Source: Parietaria judaica (lineage: Eukaryota; Streptophyta; Magnoliopsida; Rosales; Urticaceae). From it: DNA of 64,000 bases. Made by a program: the position numbers and the translations under genes. This document shows positions 24,718 through 35,890 of this stretch, piece after piece. The notes under the pieces were generated by a model, which made no database searches, was not told the origin of the DNA, and saw nothing but the letters and a program-made list of their open reading frames with translations. Every line of letters starts with the position of its first letter. Position 1 is the stretch's first letter. Location of the stretch: assembly GCA_954871525.1 (NCBI GenBank), contig OX940871.1, positions 20,397,086 through 20,461,085 of the forward strand. Direction: 5' to 3'.

Positions 24718-26097
24718 TTACTACGTACATTGTACACACAAACATATATATATATATATATTATTTGTACGTAGTCGTATGTAGTTAATCATTGAAAATC
24801 TTCCTTAATGACGACCAATTAGCTAGGCCAAGTTGATATCTTTATATGCTTTTTTTTTCACGACGACCGTATATATATGATATATATACATATAATGTAT
24901 ATAAATATCATATATCCATAAGTGGGTTTTGATCTTTCTTATAAGATAAATGATACAGTGGCCAATCATGAAGTCCACGTCGCACCATAGTCCATATAAA
25001 TGTATTAATAATATTTTCGGAGATACATACAATTATACATTATATATAGCTAATTTAGTTGGTACATTGTATATTTTATATACGTGGATTAATGTGTATA
25101 AGTTTGTGTGTACTGTGTACTTTAGCTAGCCTGGCTTAATTAGAATCAAAAGCTGTAAACAGCTTAGAATATCACCATTATTCTCTTACCACTCCACTAC
25201 ATTTCATCTAATTTATTTTTTATTAAACAACTTTCATCACCATAACCATTCCAATTATTGATTACCAATATATTAGGAAAGTACAGAGAATTATTTTATA
25301 ATATATCTATTTTAGCTTATTATATAATTTATTCTATTATCAATTAATTAGATTAGTTCACATTGGAACCGGATAAAAATATAATAATTTAATTTATTAC
25401 TCTATTAAAATGCTATAATATTAAGAAAGGAGAATCAGTTTTTTTATAATATTGGATATAAAATTTGCTGACAAAATACTATAGGATATTAAAAATTGAC
25501 ATATATATAATATATCTATAAAATATATATATGTCAGACGAATTAAGATATTGGTAATTTGGTATAGAAAAAAAAATATTAAAGTTAAACTGTATATTCT
25601 CCAACTATGTCTCGACTATACTATAAAAAAATATTAGAAGATTCTGTAACCCAAAATCAGTGTTGTATGTGTTTAAATTCTCTGAACTTTGATATTTTTT
25701 GTAACAGACTCTAAGTAACAGTCTAACAGATGAATTAAATATGATAATTTGTAGATTAACTAATCTGCACTTCTTAAACAAAATCTTGATCTACTTTTGA
25801 TCGAAATAAATTAATAATAAGCCCCATATTTTTTTAATTTAGTTCTTCTGACCACAATCATACGAACTGATCATCAGTTTCTCAACCCTATCATATAATA
25901 ATATATATATATCTATATATATATTATACTGTGTATTAAGATTGCATTACTAAACAGTGGTTGTGTACAGAAGCACTATATATGAAGATAAACAATGATC
26001 ACATTACATATTTATATAATATAAATGTTTGTAATTATTTATATATATAACAATTAGTGTTATTGACTGTGCCGATAAATTTGACTTGGTATGTTCA
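24718..26097. other. AT-rich intergenic DNA
   Basis: No gene is supported. TA-rich microsatellites and a palindromic cluster of TATATATGA/TCATATAT words near 24870-24915 are present. Confidence 0.55.
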
Positions 26098-26515
26098 GGG
26101 GCGAAGGGACACACGTCCCAGGAGGGACACGGGCCTACCTTGATTTTTTTTTTCTAGTATTTTAAAATAGCGAAAATGACTTTTTATTATTTTTATATAG
26201 TTTTAAAATAGATTCCGCTTATTATCCTCAATTACTTAAAACATAATTTTTTTATAGTTTAAAAATATTATTTAGATAAATAATAAATAGTTTTTACTAA
26301 AAAATATTCAATGTTCTTAAAATGTTTTTTCAATTAAAATATAGTTAAATTTTCTAATTATCAATATATATAACGGGAACGCTAACTTCAGATTAAATTA
26401 AAATAGCCAGGATTTATTTCTAAAGTAGAAGGGTTATAAATCAAAATCAAAATTATATATAAAAAAAATTAAAAATATTACTTTCACTATCTCTGAAATA
26501 GAGTCAAATCCGCGT
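26098..26515. mobile_element. Possible hAT-like remnant
   Basis: The left end CAGGGGCGAAGGGACACACG, followed by GGGACACGGGCCTACC, resembles plant hAT-type termini, and a rough inverted counterpart (AAATCCGCGTACGTATCCCT) lies near 26506-26525. The inside is AT-rich with no coding sequence. No clean target duplication is seen, so this is tentative. Confidence 0.35.
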
Positions 26516-26568
26516 ACGTATCCCTCGTCAAAAAAAGGTCTATAGTGGAAAATATAATATGTAATTGA

Positions 26569-26971
26569 CGGCAAAATATTCTAAAACTATTCAAAACTTA
26601 CACAAAAATGCTTGACGTTAAATTTTATCGGTGAAACCTCTAAAATTATACATTTCTTGCATTGAAACGAAAAATGGTGTTAACTGTTAAGTGCCACGTT
26701 GGCGTGCCACATCACGATGCCTGAAGGGTTCCACGTTTCAGAAGCACTAGATTTTGTTCTGGCAGCAAAAGTCTCCTCACTTTATTTTTAAACATGCGCA
26801 CATTGTGAGTAATTCGCCATCAAATTTGACGTCAAGCGTTTGTGCAAGTAGTAAATAACATAAAAGGTACGAATTTTGACTCATACAATGTAATAGCGTT
26901 TGGAGGTTATACCACTAAAATTTGACATTAAGAAATATTATGAGTTTCAAACACTTTATAGGGTTTTGCCG
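26569..26971. mobile_element. GGCAAAA-ended foldback element (MULE-MITE-like)
   Basis: The left arm starts CGGCAAAATATTCTAAAACT and the right arm, reverse complemented, starts CGGCAAAACCCTATAAAGTG. Similarity runs about 90 bp inward (TTGACGTTAAATTTTATCGG versus TTAATGTCAAATTTTAGTGG; AACCTCTAAA versus AACCTCCAAA). The centre carries TGCCACGTTGGCGTGCCACA. There is no transposase. The target duplication is unclear (TAATTGA/TAATTAT). Same family as the element at 32.7 kb. Confidence 0.7.
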
Positions 26972-28192
26972 CTAATTATATGAATGTGTCATGTATATAT
27001 ATACTAGAAGAGTTGAGGCATTGGAATATTCCAACAATGTGCTACATATATAAGAGTCAAGATTAAACCATACTATATACAAGTAAAGAGTGCTCTAAGT
27101 CAAAGGAATAATGCTAATTGGTCATATATAACGGCTATTATTATTATTATGCTTTTACTTCAATTTAGGACGAACCCTAGGTCTTCATCACTATCAAATC
27201 TCAAAAGAGAAAGCACCAAAAATCCAAAAAGGAAAATATAAACCAAACTAATTATCAGATTATATCTATATGCATATGTTGATATGTATAAGGGTTTTAT
27301 ATATACAGTGTGATATAATTATTAATGAATCGTTATAATATGTCGTATTTGATGAATTGAGCTTCACACATTGCGGATCTCCTGGCCTTATCTTAGCAGT
27401 TATGTGTGGGTCCATAACTCCATATACTCCATTTATATAAGTTTTCAAATTAATCATAATTCACCTTTTAATTAATCAATCAAACATCTTTCTGCCTAGA
27501 AATTAAAATATTTGTAAAAAATATTCTTGGAACTTTGTCGTGTGTTCGAATTCAGCCAAAGTTTATTTTGGTGGGGTCATTCATCGCTACATGCAAAACC
27601 CTAAGAAAACGACGATTCTCCCACTACCTATTGTCTCTGATTTGTTTTAACAAAATCGATCCACATATACACATATATTATATATATATATATATATATT
27701 TCATACCCGTTAGCCTACTAACTAGTGACTAGTCATCACATCATCTAATAAGAGTGACAATTTTGCCCACTTTTAAGTTTTTTTGCTCTTAACACCCTAA
27801 TATTTTTAATTATGGAATTTGCATGTCGCTACTCATTTGCAAACATATGATATAATAAGTCGATACTTTCCTAGACATTTAATTTATTCAAGGACGGCTT
27901 ATGAATAGTGTCTTTGATTACCAACAAATATATGTATATATATACGATTTAATATCTCAATTGTCACGATTATTATTTGAGATTTAATAATTGGTAGTGA
28001 CTAGTCTATTTGTCAGCATGATTTAATTAATTTCATGCCATTTTGTTGTACTGATTTAATGTTTCCTTGCTCTCTATGCTTGGCTCCAAAATCTCATTTA
28101 ATTTAAGTCATATATAAAGTTTTTTCTTTTTCTTTCCTCTAGAATATTCAAAGAAGAAAAAAAAAATCAAATTTTGAAATAAGCCACGTACA
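26972..28192. other. AT-rich intergenic DNA
   Basis: No gene is supported. Short open frames around 27266-27732 have no recognisable features. A (TA)n run lies at about 27674-27699. Confidence 0.55.
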
Positions 28193-28792
28193 CAGGCACG
28201 GAGGTATCAGTGACCGAGAAAGGGCAGGGACCCGTCCTCAATTTTAAAATAATTACTTTTTAATTCACTGCAGTCTGAAAATTTTGATAATGGCTCAGTG
28301 GCCATGTTTTGTTTTCATACCCTGACCTTCCAACGAGCAGAGTTCGAATCCTTGTTACCAATTTATTTACTTGTTTTTCTTATAACTACGAAAGGATGTT
28401 TAATTTAAATAATTACAATTTGAAGTTATGAGATACATTTAAATAAATATAAATTTATAAGAAAGAAACACTATATGAAAAAAAAAATTGAGTAATGCAG
28501 TTCTTTTTATACATAACAATGTGAAATTAAAAGATATGAGTAAAATTATACAATAAACTCTTAACATTTTTCAAGTTAAATCACTAACATGCTAAATCAA
28601 TCATTTTAATAAATTTTAAGATTTTTTTTAAAAATATATTATATTAATTAATTATTTACTATCAGTAAAAACATCCACTCCCTACATATTGTATAAGACA
28701 TATTATAAATGAGATTTTTTTTAGTAAATTATGATTTTTTTTTATAAATTCAATCGTGCCCCTAGTGAATTTAAGAGCTGGCTCCGTCACTG
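28193..28792. mobile_element. hAT-like non-autonomous element, about 600 bp
   Basis: Begins CAGGCACGGAG and ends CTCCGTCACTG, a short terminal inverted repeat of hAT type (CAG...CTG). The flanking 8-mers CACGTACA (28185-28192) and CAAGTACA (28793-28800) match at 7 of 8 positions, fitting an old 8-bp duplication. The interior is AT-rich without transposase, but contains a tRNA-promoter-like segment listed separately. Confidence 0.7.
28285..28365 (+). repeat. tRNA-like A/B-box segment (possible SINE remnant)
   Basis: TGGCTCAGTGG (28291-28301) fits the Pol III A-box TRGYNNANNGG, and AGTTCGAATCC (28341-28351) fits the B-box GGTTCGANNCC at 10 of 11 positions. The spacing is right for a tRNA-derived SINE. 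It is not a functional tRNA, since no cloverleaf arms are seen. It lies inside the hAT-like element, either nested or as captured sequence. Confidence 0.5.
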
Positions 28793-28800
28793 CAAGTACA

Positions 28801-28930
28801 TATAAGTTATATAAGTGAATTGACATCAGCGTGTACTAATTTGCATGCTTGAGAAACATGTATACTATAGTCTATACTATATATACTTAATTTCATGGAA
28901 ATACATAATTTGTTTACATATATATATATA
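28801..28930. other. Short AT-rich spacer
   Basis: Lies between the hAT-like element and the next repeat cluster. Nothing else is seen. Confidence 0.5.
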
Positions 28931-28934
28931 TATG

Positions 28935-29030
28935 ATAAACTGCGGTGAATGTATCTAATATTTGATCTTCTGCGGATTATGTATCCAATATTTATTTTCG
29001 GTGGCTAATGTACCCAATGTTTGATCTGTT
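28935..29030. repeat. Three tandem copies of a 30-bp motif
   Basis: Consecutive units: TGCGGTGAATGTATCTAATA, TGCGGATTATGTATCCAATA and GGTGGCTAATGTACCCAATG, each followed by TTTGATC or TTTATTTT. A three-copy diverged tandem repeat of unit about 30-32 bp. Confidence 0.75.
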
Positions 29031-29089
29031 AGATATTTTCGTGTTTTCCGTCACTTACAATTAGAGAGTTATCCTCCTCTATATGTACA

Positions 29090-29425
29090 CTTTTTTGTAT
29101 TTTTGACATAACTCACTCATTTTTTGTCCAAATTTTATGCACGACCTTTGGTTGGAAAGATAAGAGATAGATCTGCAACTTTGGTGTTTTAAGTTTTGTA
29201 AAATCATTTTTAGAAAAATACGTAATTTCAAATACAACGTAAAACTAGACATTACGTTAATGCAAAATATTTGTTTCGAGCAAATTTTTATATACTTAAT
29301 GCCATTTTATGATGAAATGTAAAATTAAAAAAGTTATAGATAAATATTGTATCTTTCTAACGTGTGTTTATTTATAAATTTTAGACAAAAAATGAGTGAA
29401 TTATGCCAAAAATTATAAAAGATTA
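29090..29425. mobile_element. Foldback element with arms of about 85 bp
   Basis: TTTTTGACATAACTCACTCA, followed by TTTTTTGTCCAAATTTTA (about 29099-29140), is mirrored by TAAATTTTAGACAAAAAATG and AGTGAATTATGCCAAAAATT near 29375-29412. The similarity extends inward to a GGAAAGATA/TATCTTTC pair. An inner pair of ACGTAA/TTACGT words is also present. No coding sequence and no clear target duplication are seen. Confidence 0.65.
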
Positions 29426-29429
29426 TTTC

Positions 29430-30436
29430 TTAACGGTTCAAAAACATTCGCGACAACCCGGCTTCGCCTAAATAGAGTTAATTGGTTGAAGTGATTTTAT
29501 TTTTGCCAAAATCTATATAGCCAAAAAGCATAATTTGGTCAAAATATTTTATGCGAATAATTGTAATATTATGAAAACCTACATCACACCTAATCAAGAT
29601 TAAAAGGATATGTTTTTGCCATAAATCATGTATGCCATTTGCTTCATTTGAGCATTTTTGTTTGCCTATTATCTTTTATTTTCCTTAAGAGGTGGCTTTT
29701 TTTTCATATATTATTATTATGTTGGTATACGTGTACGGCTCCTTTGAAAAACAATGATTTGGTCTATAACTGTGCTAATATATTCAAGATTTTAATTTTA
29801 TTTTAGGGGTTTCATATTAGAGTTGGTGAAATAGTGTATGATCAAGAGGTCATTATATTGGAAAATACACCTATGTATGTTGGTGGAATAGGGAATTATA
29901 TATATTTTTTTTAATCCTACTACATTATTAAATAATTTGTAAATATTATGAGTAGATTAAGATTTAAGCCTGTGGTTTTGTAAGGTAATTAATTCAACGA
30001 TATTACCCGTCAATGACAATTATGTCAAATTCCCATTCACGAGAATAAACGTGCTATTATAATAATAAGAAAATAAAACGTGGTGATTTTTATTGAAATT
30101 GTTAAGAATTGCAAGATATGTTCCTTTTTAATGATGACTCGTGAGTAATTTCTTACAACTTTCCTCTTTTTTTGAACTTTACGTGCTGGTATTGAAATCG
30201 GAATCATTTATCGGGTTTTTTTTGCCCTTTTCCATCCCCAATTATTCGGAATTTTCAGAAATCAAGTATGAAAATTTTATGAAAAGTGAGAACTAGGTTT
30301 CGACCATTTTGACACTGAGTAAAAATAGTGCAGGCTGTAATTTTAAAAGCCTTTTTGTTAAGTAGCCTAATAAGAGTATTAAAGCTTAAAAATATACTAA
30401 CTTTAAAATCATTAAAAATTGAAATAAATACATTTA
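29430..30436. other. AT-rich intergenic DNA
   Basis: Nothing beyond short AT-rich repeats is supported. Confidence 0.55.
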
Positions 30437-30894
30437 AATCAAATATTAAATGTACTTCAAATTTCAAATAATATTTTATATCAATAGATGAAATTAAACA
30501 CTAGAAGCTAAAAATATAATAATTTAATTAAAAAACAAAAGAAGTTGATTGAATCAAGTCCATATTTTTTTCTTCGGCCTAGTCCCGGTTTCATTATTAA
30601 AAAGCTTAATTATTGAACAAGCTTAGGAAACAAAATTTTCCTCTTTATATATTTATTTGAACTTTAATCAAATATTAAATGTACTTCAAATTTCAAATAA
30701 TATTTTATATCAATAGATGAAATTAAACACTAGAAGCTAAAAATATAATAATTTAATTAAAAAACAAAAGAAGTTGATTGAATCAAGTCCAGATTTTTTT
30801 CTTCGGCCTAGTCCCGGTTTCATTATTAAAAAGCTTAATTATTGAACAAGCTTAGGAACCAAAATTTTCCTCTTTATATATTTATTTGAACTTT
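30437..30894. repeat. Near-identical 229-bp tandem duplication
   Basis: Bases 30437-30665 and 30666-30894 are almost identical. I see only a few differences, such as CCATATTTT versus CCAGATTTT and GGAAACAAAA versus GGAACCAAAA. A short stub of the next unit (AATCAAAT) follows at 30895. The near identity points to a recent event or a polymorphic copy number. There is no coding content. Confidence 0.92.
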
Positions 30895-30901
30895 AATCAA
30901 A

Positions 30902-32071
30902 TTACGTACGGACAGGTATTTTTGTCAATTAAATAAAAATAAGATTATTGTAGTAGCTTATAAGTTTATTTCAAGACAATCAAGGAGCCTAATTAGTTAA
31001 GTGTGTTTGAGATCATTTTTTTAGTATCGTAAGAAAAATACTTGAACCGTTAAACATAAAAAAATAAAAACATTAGTTTAAAAAGAATCCTTAAATTTGA
31101 AGAGTTTCATCAAAGTCACTTACAAGAACATTAATATCAATCAATTACTCTTGTTTTCATTAATGAAATAATTAATTAGATGAATATTTAACGGAAACTT
31201 GAAAGACTGACAGTTTCAGCTACCACCGTCAAAATAGCTCTCCCCCATCAATAATCTCCGTACAAGGCTCCATTTTACCAAAACACCCTCATCTAATTCT
31301 CGTAATTACCACTCTCCCCATGACTCCGAATTATTACCGCAAAGCCACCGCCAATTACGGCCGTCATCCTCACAATTTACGAAACTACCCTTTTCTTCCG
31401 GGTCCTCTGCTACCCGACCCGATTCATTTGCTTCCCCTTCTGGGGGTGCCGGGATGGAAATGGTGTTCGAATTTGCTGTCAAAATTCCCGGAAATTGACC
31501 CGGGTCGGAAAACAAGTAACCCGAGAAAACAAAAACCGCTTATAATACGGTTAATGTTGTGTTTTTACCGGCTACGTCCAATTTCTGATAAACCTCAGTA
31601 ATCAAACTGTACGTTAAACATTTACCAAACTGCCCTTTTCAGCGCCGGATCCGATTAACCAAACCCGACCCGTTACATTTCCTCTTTCAGGCGAGTAAGA
31701 ACCCGAATCGAATATTCCGAATTTCCGATATTCGAAGAGAGCAAGAATCTAAAGATTCCACAAGAACTCGAACCCTGTGATTTTCTCGGCATCCAAACAG
31801 AAAATTGCAACTTTCCCGGCATCCAAACAGAAAAATGGAAGCAGAAAAGCAAGAAGAGAAATGGGAAACTCGAGAAAGAAAGTAAAATGAAAATTTTCCG
31901 TTTCAAACACTGCTGTATCAGCTACAGAGAGCGCTTCCTACCTATAGAAAATTCAAAAAAAAAAAAAAAAGTAGTATCTTCTTCCTTTCCCCTTTACATT
32001 ACCACCTCAAAAAAAACCCTAATCAAGAACCGTATTTACAGAGATCTGACACAAACCGATCTCGATCCCGA
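30902..32071. other. 3' flank of the SAUR gene; GC-richer intergenic DNA
   Basis: Base composition rises from about 31.2 kb toward the SAUR stop. Short open frames on both strands (31320-31601 plus; 31673-31906 minus) have no recognisable domains. A 2-copy repeat of CGGCATCCAAACAGAAAA lies near 31787-31836. It is probably the SAUR 3' UTR and downstream sequence; a short unrecognised gene cannot be excluded. Confidence 0.5.
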
Positions 32072-32482
32072 TCACGACGACGAGACGCCGAGGAGCTCGC
32101 CGAGGTCGCGCGACTGCGGGGCGAGGCCGAGCCGGAGCGCGTCGAGCACGCGCTCGAAGAGCGCCACGTGGCAGGGGATCCGGAGCACGCCCTTCTGGTC
32201 GTAGCCGTACTCGCGCGCCGAGTACTTCTCCAGGAGCTCGACGAAGACGGGGTGGTTCAGCAGCTCCGCGCTCACCACGAACCTCTCCATCTCGGCCTCC
32301 TCGCCGACGAACACCGGCAGGTGCCCCGACGGGACCTCCTCGGCGGCGGCGGCGGCGCGGCGGCGCAGCTTGGCGCGCAGGGCCTCCGTGCGGCTGGCCG
32401 GGCGCGCGGAGCCGTCGGATCGGAGGAGGCAGTACTGCGAGGAGTCCGCCACGCGCGAGAGGCGGCGGATCAACTGCTTCAT
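32072..32482 (-). CDS. SAUR-family auxin-responsive protein (intronless)
   Basis: Small auxin-up RNA proteins are short, quickly turned-over growth regulators; known members inhibit PP2C.D phosphatases and so activate plasma-membrane H+-ATPases. The 136-residue frame starts MKQLIRRLSRVADSS. The SAUR domain is about residues 45-120 (VPSGHLPVFVG, MERFVVSAELLNHPVF, LLEKYSAREYGYDQKG, LRIPCHVALFERVLDAL). The N-terminal extension is basic. I chose this start because upstream codons in the same frame are CT-repeat leader sequence. The gene is intronless, as usual for SAURs. Codons are strongly GC-ended, in sharp contrast with the AT-rich surroundings. It stands alone, whereas many SAURs are clustered. 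The subfamily cannot be fixed from the sequence alone. Confidence 0.93.
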   Translation of the reverse strand: MKQLIRRLSRVADSSQYCLLRSDGSARPASRTEALRAKLRRRAAAAAEEVPSGHLPVFVGEEAEMERFVVSAELLNHPVFVELLEKYSAREYGYDQKGVLRIPCHVALFERVLDALRLGLAPQSRDLGELLGVSSS

Positions 32483-32577
32483 GATCGGAGTCGGAATCGG
32501 AGAGAGAAAGTGGAGCTGGTTTGTAGAGAGAGAGAGAGAGTGAAGCGTGTTGGGGAGAGGAGAGGAGAGAAGAGGGG

Positions 32578-32613
32578 TATATAAAGGGGGAGGGGAGGAG
32601 AGAGAGAGAGACA
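32578..32613 (-). promoter_or_regulatory. Candidate SAUR core promoter: TATA box and AuxRE
   Basis: On the minus strand CTTTATATAC (TATA core at 32578-32585) lies about 96 bases upstream of the SAUR start. TGTCTC, the auxin-response element core, lies at 32608-32613, about 25 bases further up. The AuxRE sits at the edge of a GA/CT repeat and could be a chance match. The CT-rich leader between is typical of plant 5' UTRs. Confidence 0.5.
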
Positions 32614-32741
32614 TGGAAAGGGGATGAGAGAGGAGAGAGAAAGTCTCTCGGGAGGTACAGGTAGGCGTACTTGGCAGGTACAATTAGTCACTTCTATTTT
32701 TTAAATTAATTTATTATAATGATTTTTTTTAGGATTAATGA

Positions 32742-33181
32742 CGGCGAAAATACCTAAATATTGGTCAAAGAATTTCTCCTGTATCTCAAGTTTAAAAGTA
32801 ATGGCAAAAATATTCAAAGTTATATTTGGGGAGTTGGCCACTCCATTATCATAACTTCGTTAACTTACCACTTAACTTGACAACCTGAACAAACGTGGGT
32901 TGATGAGATAACAAATTTTTTTTTTCTTCACGTGGACGAGCCCACATCAGTCTCGTTTACGATGAAACAATGAATTGAAATTATAATTAATACTATTTAA
33001 TACAATTAATTGAACTCCTAATGATTACACTTAACAAAGTAGATTTGTCCGCATGGCCAGAGTTAGCGGGTAAGTTAACAGCGTTACGAGAATGGAATGG
33101 TCAATTCTTAATTATTTTTGCCATAAATTTTAAATTTTAGGTATACGAAAAGTTCTATAACAAATTTTAAATATTTTTGCC
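32742..33181. mobile_element. GGCAAAA-ended foldback element in the SAUR promoter region
   Basis: The left arm CGGCGAAAATACCTAAATAT... and the right arm in reverse complement CGGCAAAAATATTTAAAATT... stay similar for about 130 bp. Shared words include ATGGCAAAAATA, CCA(C/T)TCCATT and GTTAACTTACC, so the whole forms a long hairpin with a divergent centre. There is no transposase. The target duplication is uncertain (ATTAATGAC/GTTATTAAC). Its near end is about 160 bp upstream of the SAUR TATA box. Same type as the element at 26.6 kb. Confidence 0.7.
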
Positions 33182-35283
33182 GTTATTAACTCTTTTTGTT
33201 ATTTAAGTTTTATTTTTATTTTTGTTTCTCAGGCCCAGGGGCAGGTAAAACAGGATGTTTGGCATTCTTTCTCTTTCTCTTATTTATTTATTTTTTTCTT
33301 TATAAAATGCTTATGTTTTTTTTTTGTTGTTGAAGAAATTAAATGCTAATTTTGATTGTTGAAAACTGAAAACTATAGAAGGGTATTATTTTTATTTTTG
33401 GAAAAAAAGATAATAATATATATTTTTTATTATTAGAAAATTGAAAAAAATATTGAAAATATTTTTATTTAAAGAAGACCCCTACATTTTATTTTATTGA
33501 GATTTTTTAAATTAATGTATTAAATTTATTTTAAAATTAGAACTGTTCAGAATGTTATTGTATTAATTGTTTAATTTTTATTCGAAAATAATTTTATAAT
33601 ATTTAATTAAAATCATAAAAAATGATATTTTATCAAATTTATTTAATATTAATTTAATGAGGTTCTTAAAGTTATTTTTCCTTCTTATTATGATTATAAG
33701 AAGGTTATGTGGAATGTTTTTGAAAAAAAATCCAAATTCAATATAATACAATTAAAAATCAAGAAAAAGTAGAATGTTGAAGACTCGGGGCTTTGCCAGA
33801 GCGTGAGTTTTCTAGTAGCATGACTCATTTCAACTAGTCCAAGGAAGACAAACATGAATTAATTCACACTTGTAATTTGTAAATAAGTTAATACTAATTA
33901 ATATTATAACTATATACTTAAATTATAAAAATATGTTTTAGTTAATTCAAATGTAATTTATGACGTCATTGGTCATGACCTTTTTTTTTTTTCACTCACC
34001 GTCAGAAACTTCTCCTGAAATTGAAATCTTCTATTACTTTGAAAAATCTATAGTTGAAATCTCACTGAAAGAGTGTGCCCTAGAAAATATACCTTAATTA
34101 ATCAATATAACATTGCGTGTTGATGTCACAAACAAATGTAACATCACAATTCACAACTATTCTTCGTGGAAATGAAGAAACAAGATTAACCTTTCATTTG
34201 ATGTTTAATGTTTTATTTAATTAAGGTCAAGCTTCTAATAAAAAATATAAACTTTGGTTGAATAGTAGTACGCAAAAATATAATTAATTGGCTATGGAAT
34301 TCACTTGTGTTTGCCATTAGGCAGCATTTCAATAGTCAGTTTGGCAATGAAAAAAATTAATAATATTGTACTCATAAAGAATCTACTCATTTGTAAGTTT
34401 TTACTTGAACTCTATAGTTGACCTTGATCAATATTAGAGGAAGCAATTTTTTATTTATTATGTTTTATTAATTCTATCGTATAAAGATTTTAGAAAAATC
34501 TCATATACTAATCATATTAAAAGATAAAAGTTAAACTCGTTTCACAATAACCGTGTTAATTAGAGTCTTTACTTGTTTTCTTCTTTAAGCGAAGATAGTT
34601 TGATTATAACTTTCGAAGCCAGATTATAAATAGCCTTTTAAAAAAATAAAATTGGAGGAATATAATTGCAAATCCTATTTTTTTTTCTTTAATACAATTA
34701 TGTGTCAATGGAAATATAATTTTACAATTATTGGTTGGTCAAAAAAGTCAAAGTGTCATTTTTTGGTATGAATAACGACTAATTTTTACGTGTACAATTA
34801 TCGTTTGGAACTTTAGTCTTGTCCGTACAAGTTATTTCACCAACTATAGAAGTATAATTAAAATACTTGGATTTTTTTTATTTGTTTAATTGTCTAATGT
34901 AGGTTTTAAATTCAATTGTGCATGATATTGAGGTTGATCACATACTTTGTAGGCGTTTTTAAGCACTAAACGACATTAATAAGCAAAGAAATAAATCACA
35001 TTCAATAGAAAGTGCAGACTGCAGAGTAATTAAGAGACTAAAACATTTAATCCTACAATTAAAGTCCTCATAAAAGCTATTAAGATTTCTAAATCACTAC
35101 TTTCAATTTATTAATATATGAGATATCCCATCACTACCCACTATTTTTTAGCAGTATTCTCTCACGGAGTCTCATCTTTATCTTTTAATAAAAAAAATAT
35201 CTATATTTTTCAATGACTTACTAATTACCTTTACATTTTTCTCAGTTTAGGAAAATAAAAATCTGTTATTTCGTAGCATATCA
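33182..35283. other. AT-rich gene desert
   Basis: No gene is supported. Near 33787-33816 a GGGGCTTTGCC word is followed by TTTTCTAGTA, reminiscent of Helitron 3' ends, but the stem is poor and no partner end was found. Confidence 0.55.
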
Positions 35284-35289
35284 TCAAAA

Positions 35290-35764
35290 TCAAGGTTCAA
35301 CTTACCGAATTTGTCGATAAATCGCTTGCCATTATCGACGGATTAATCGGTAACTTACCGGATTATCGACGGAAAACTAATAATACTGTAGCTTACCGAT
35401 TATCAATATTATCGATGATTATCGACACTTATCGAGAATTATCGATGAAAAATCACTGAAATATTTTTAAGAATATATTTACTAAGTTTATAATGTTGAT
35501 AAAACATTAAAAATGCCAAAATAAAATCCTTTCATACTCAAACATAGGTAAATAAAATATAGTCTCACTCTCACATATGTAAATAAAATCATCGAAAAGT
35601 GCAAAATTTCTTGGAAAATACCACACTTTTGTTATTATTTAAGATGTTTGCCATTTTTGGCAAAAATCATGAAAAAGTACTGGCATAACCGTCTTACCGA
35701 TAACTATTGGCAAGACAGATAATCGAAAATTATCGAAAATAATCGTGGAAAAGTCGAACCTTGA
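35290..35764. mobile_element. CGATAA-family transposon-like element, about 475 bp
   Basis: Terminal inverted repeat TCAAGGTTCAACTT...AAGTCGAACCTTGA. The flanking sequence TCAAAATC occurs on both sides (35284-35291 and 35765-35772), giving an 8-bp duplication if the element starts at AAGG, or 6 bp (TCAAAA) if it starts at TCAAGG. Both ends are packed with TCGATAA/TTATCGA words. The middle resembles the fragment at 18.0 kb in reverse. There is no transposase. Confidence 0.75.
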
Positions 35765-35890
35765 TCAAAATCATACTTTACAATAATTCATCGTATCACT
35801 TTTACTTCTTGCCTCTATAATAAATCCAAAATACGCTTTGAATTTATCCACATACTTAATGTTGTCTTTAGTAAGCAATAATAATAACTA

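Noticed and set aside
31320..31601. 93-codon plus-strand frame as a gene
   Set aside because: Pro/Leu-rich without a domain; it lies in the 3' flank of SAUR, so chance is more likely.
32168..32584. 138-codon plus-strand frame over the SAUR gene
   Set aside because: Shadow caused by high GC with few stops; the minus-strand SAUR domain is unmistakable.
28872..33816. Possible Helitron from TCTATACTATATATAC to TTTTCTAGTA enclosing the SAUR gene
   Set aside because: The base before the 5' end is G rather than A, the 3' stem is poor, and the span includes unrelated elements.
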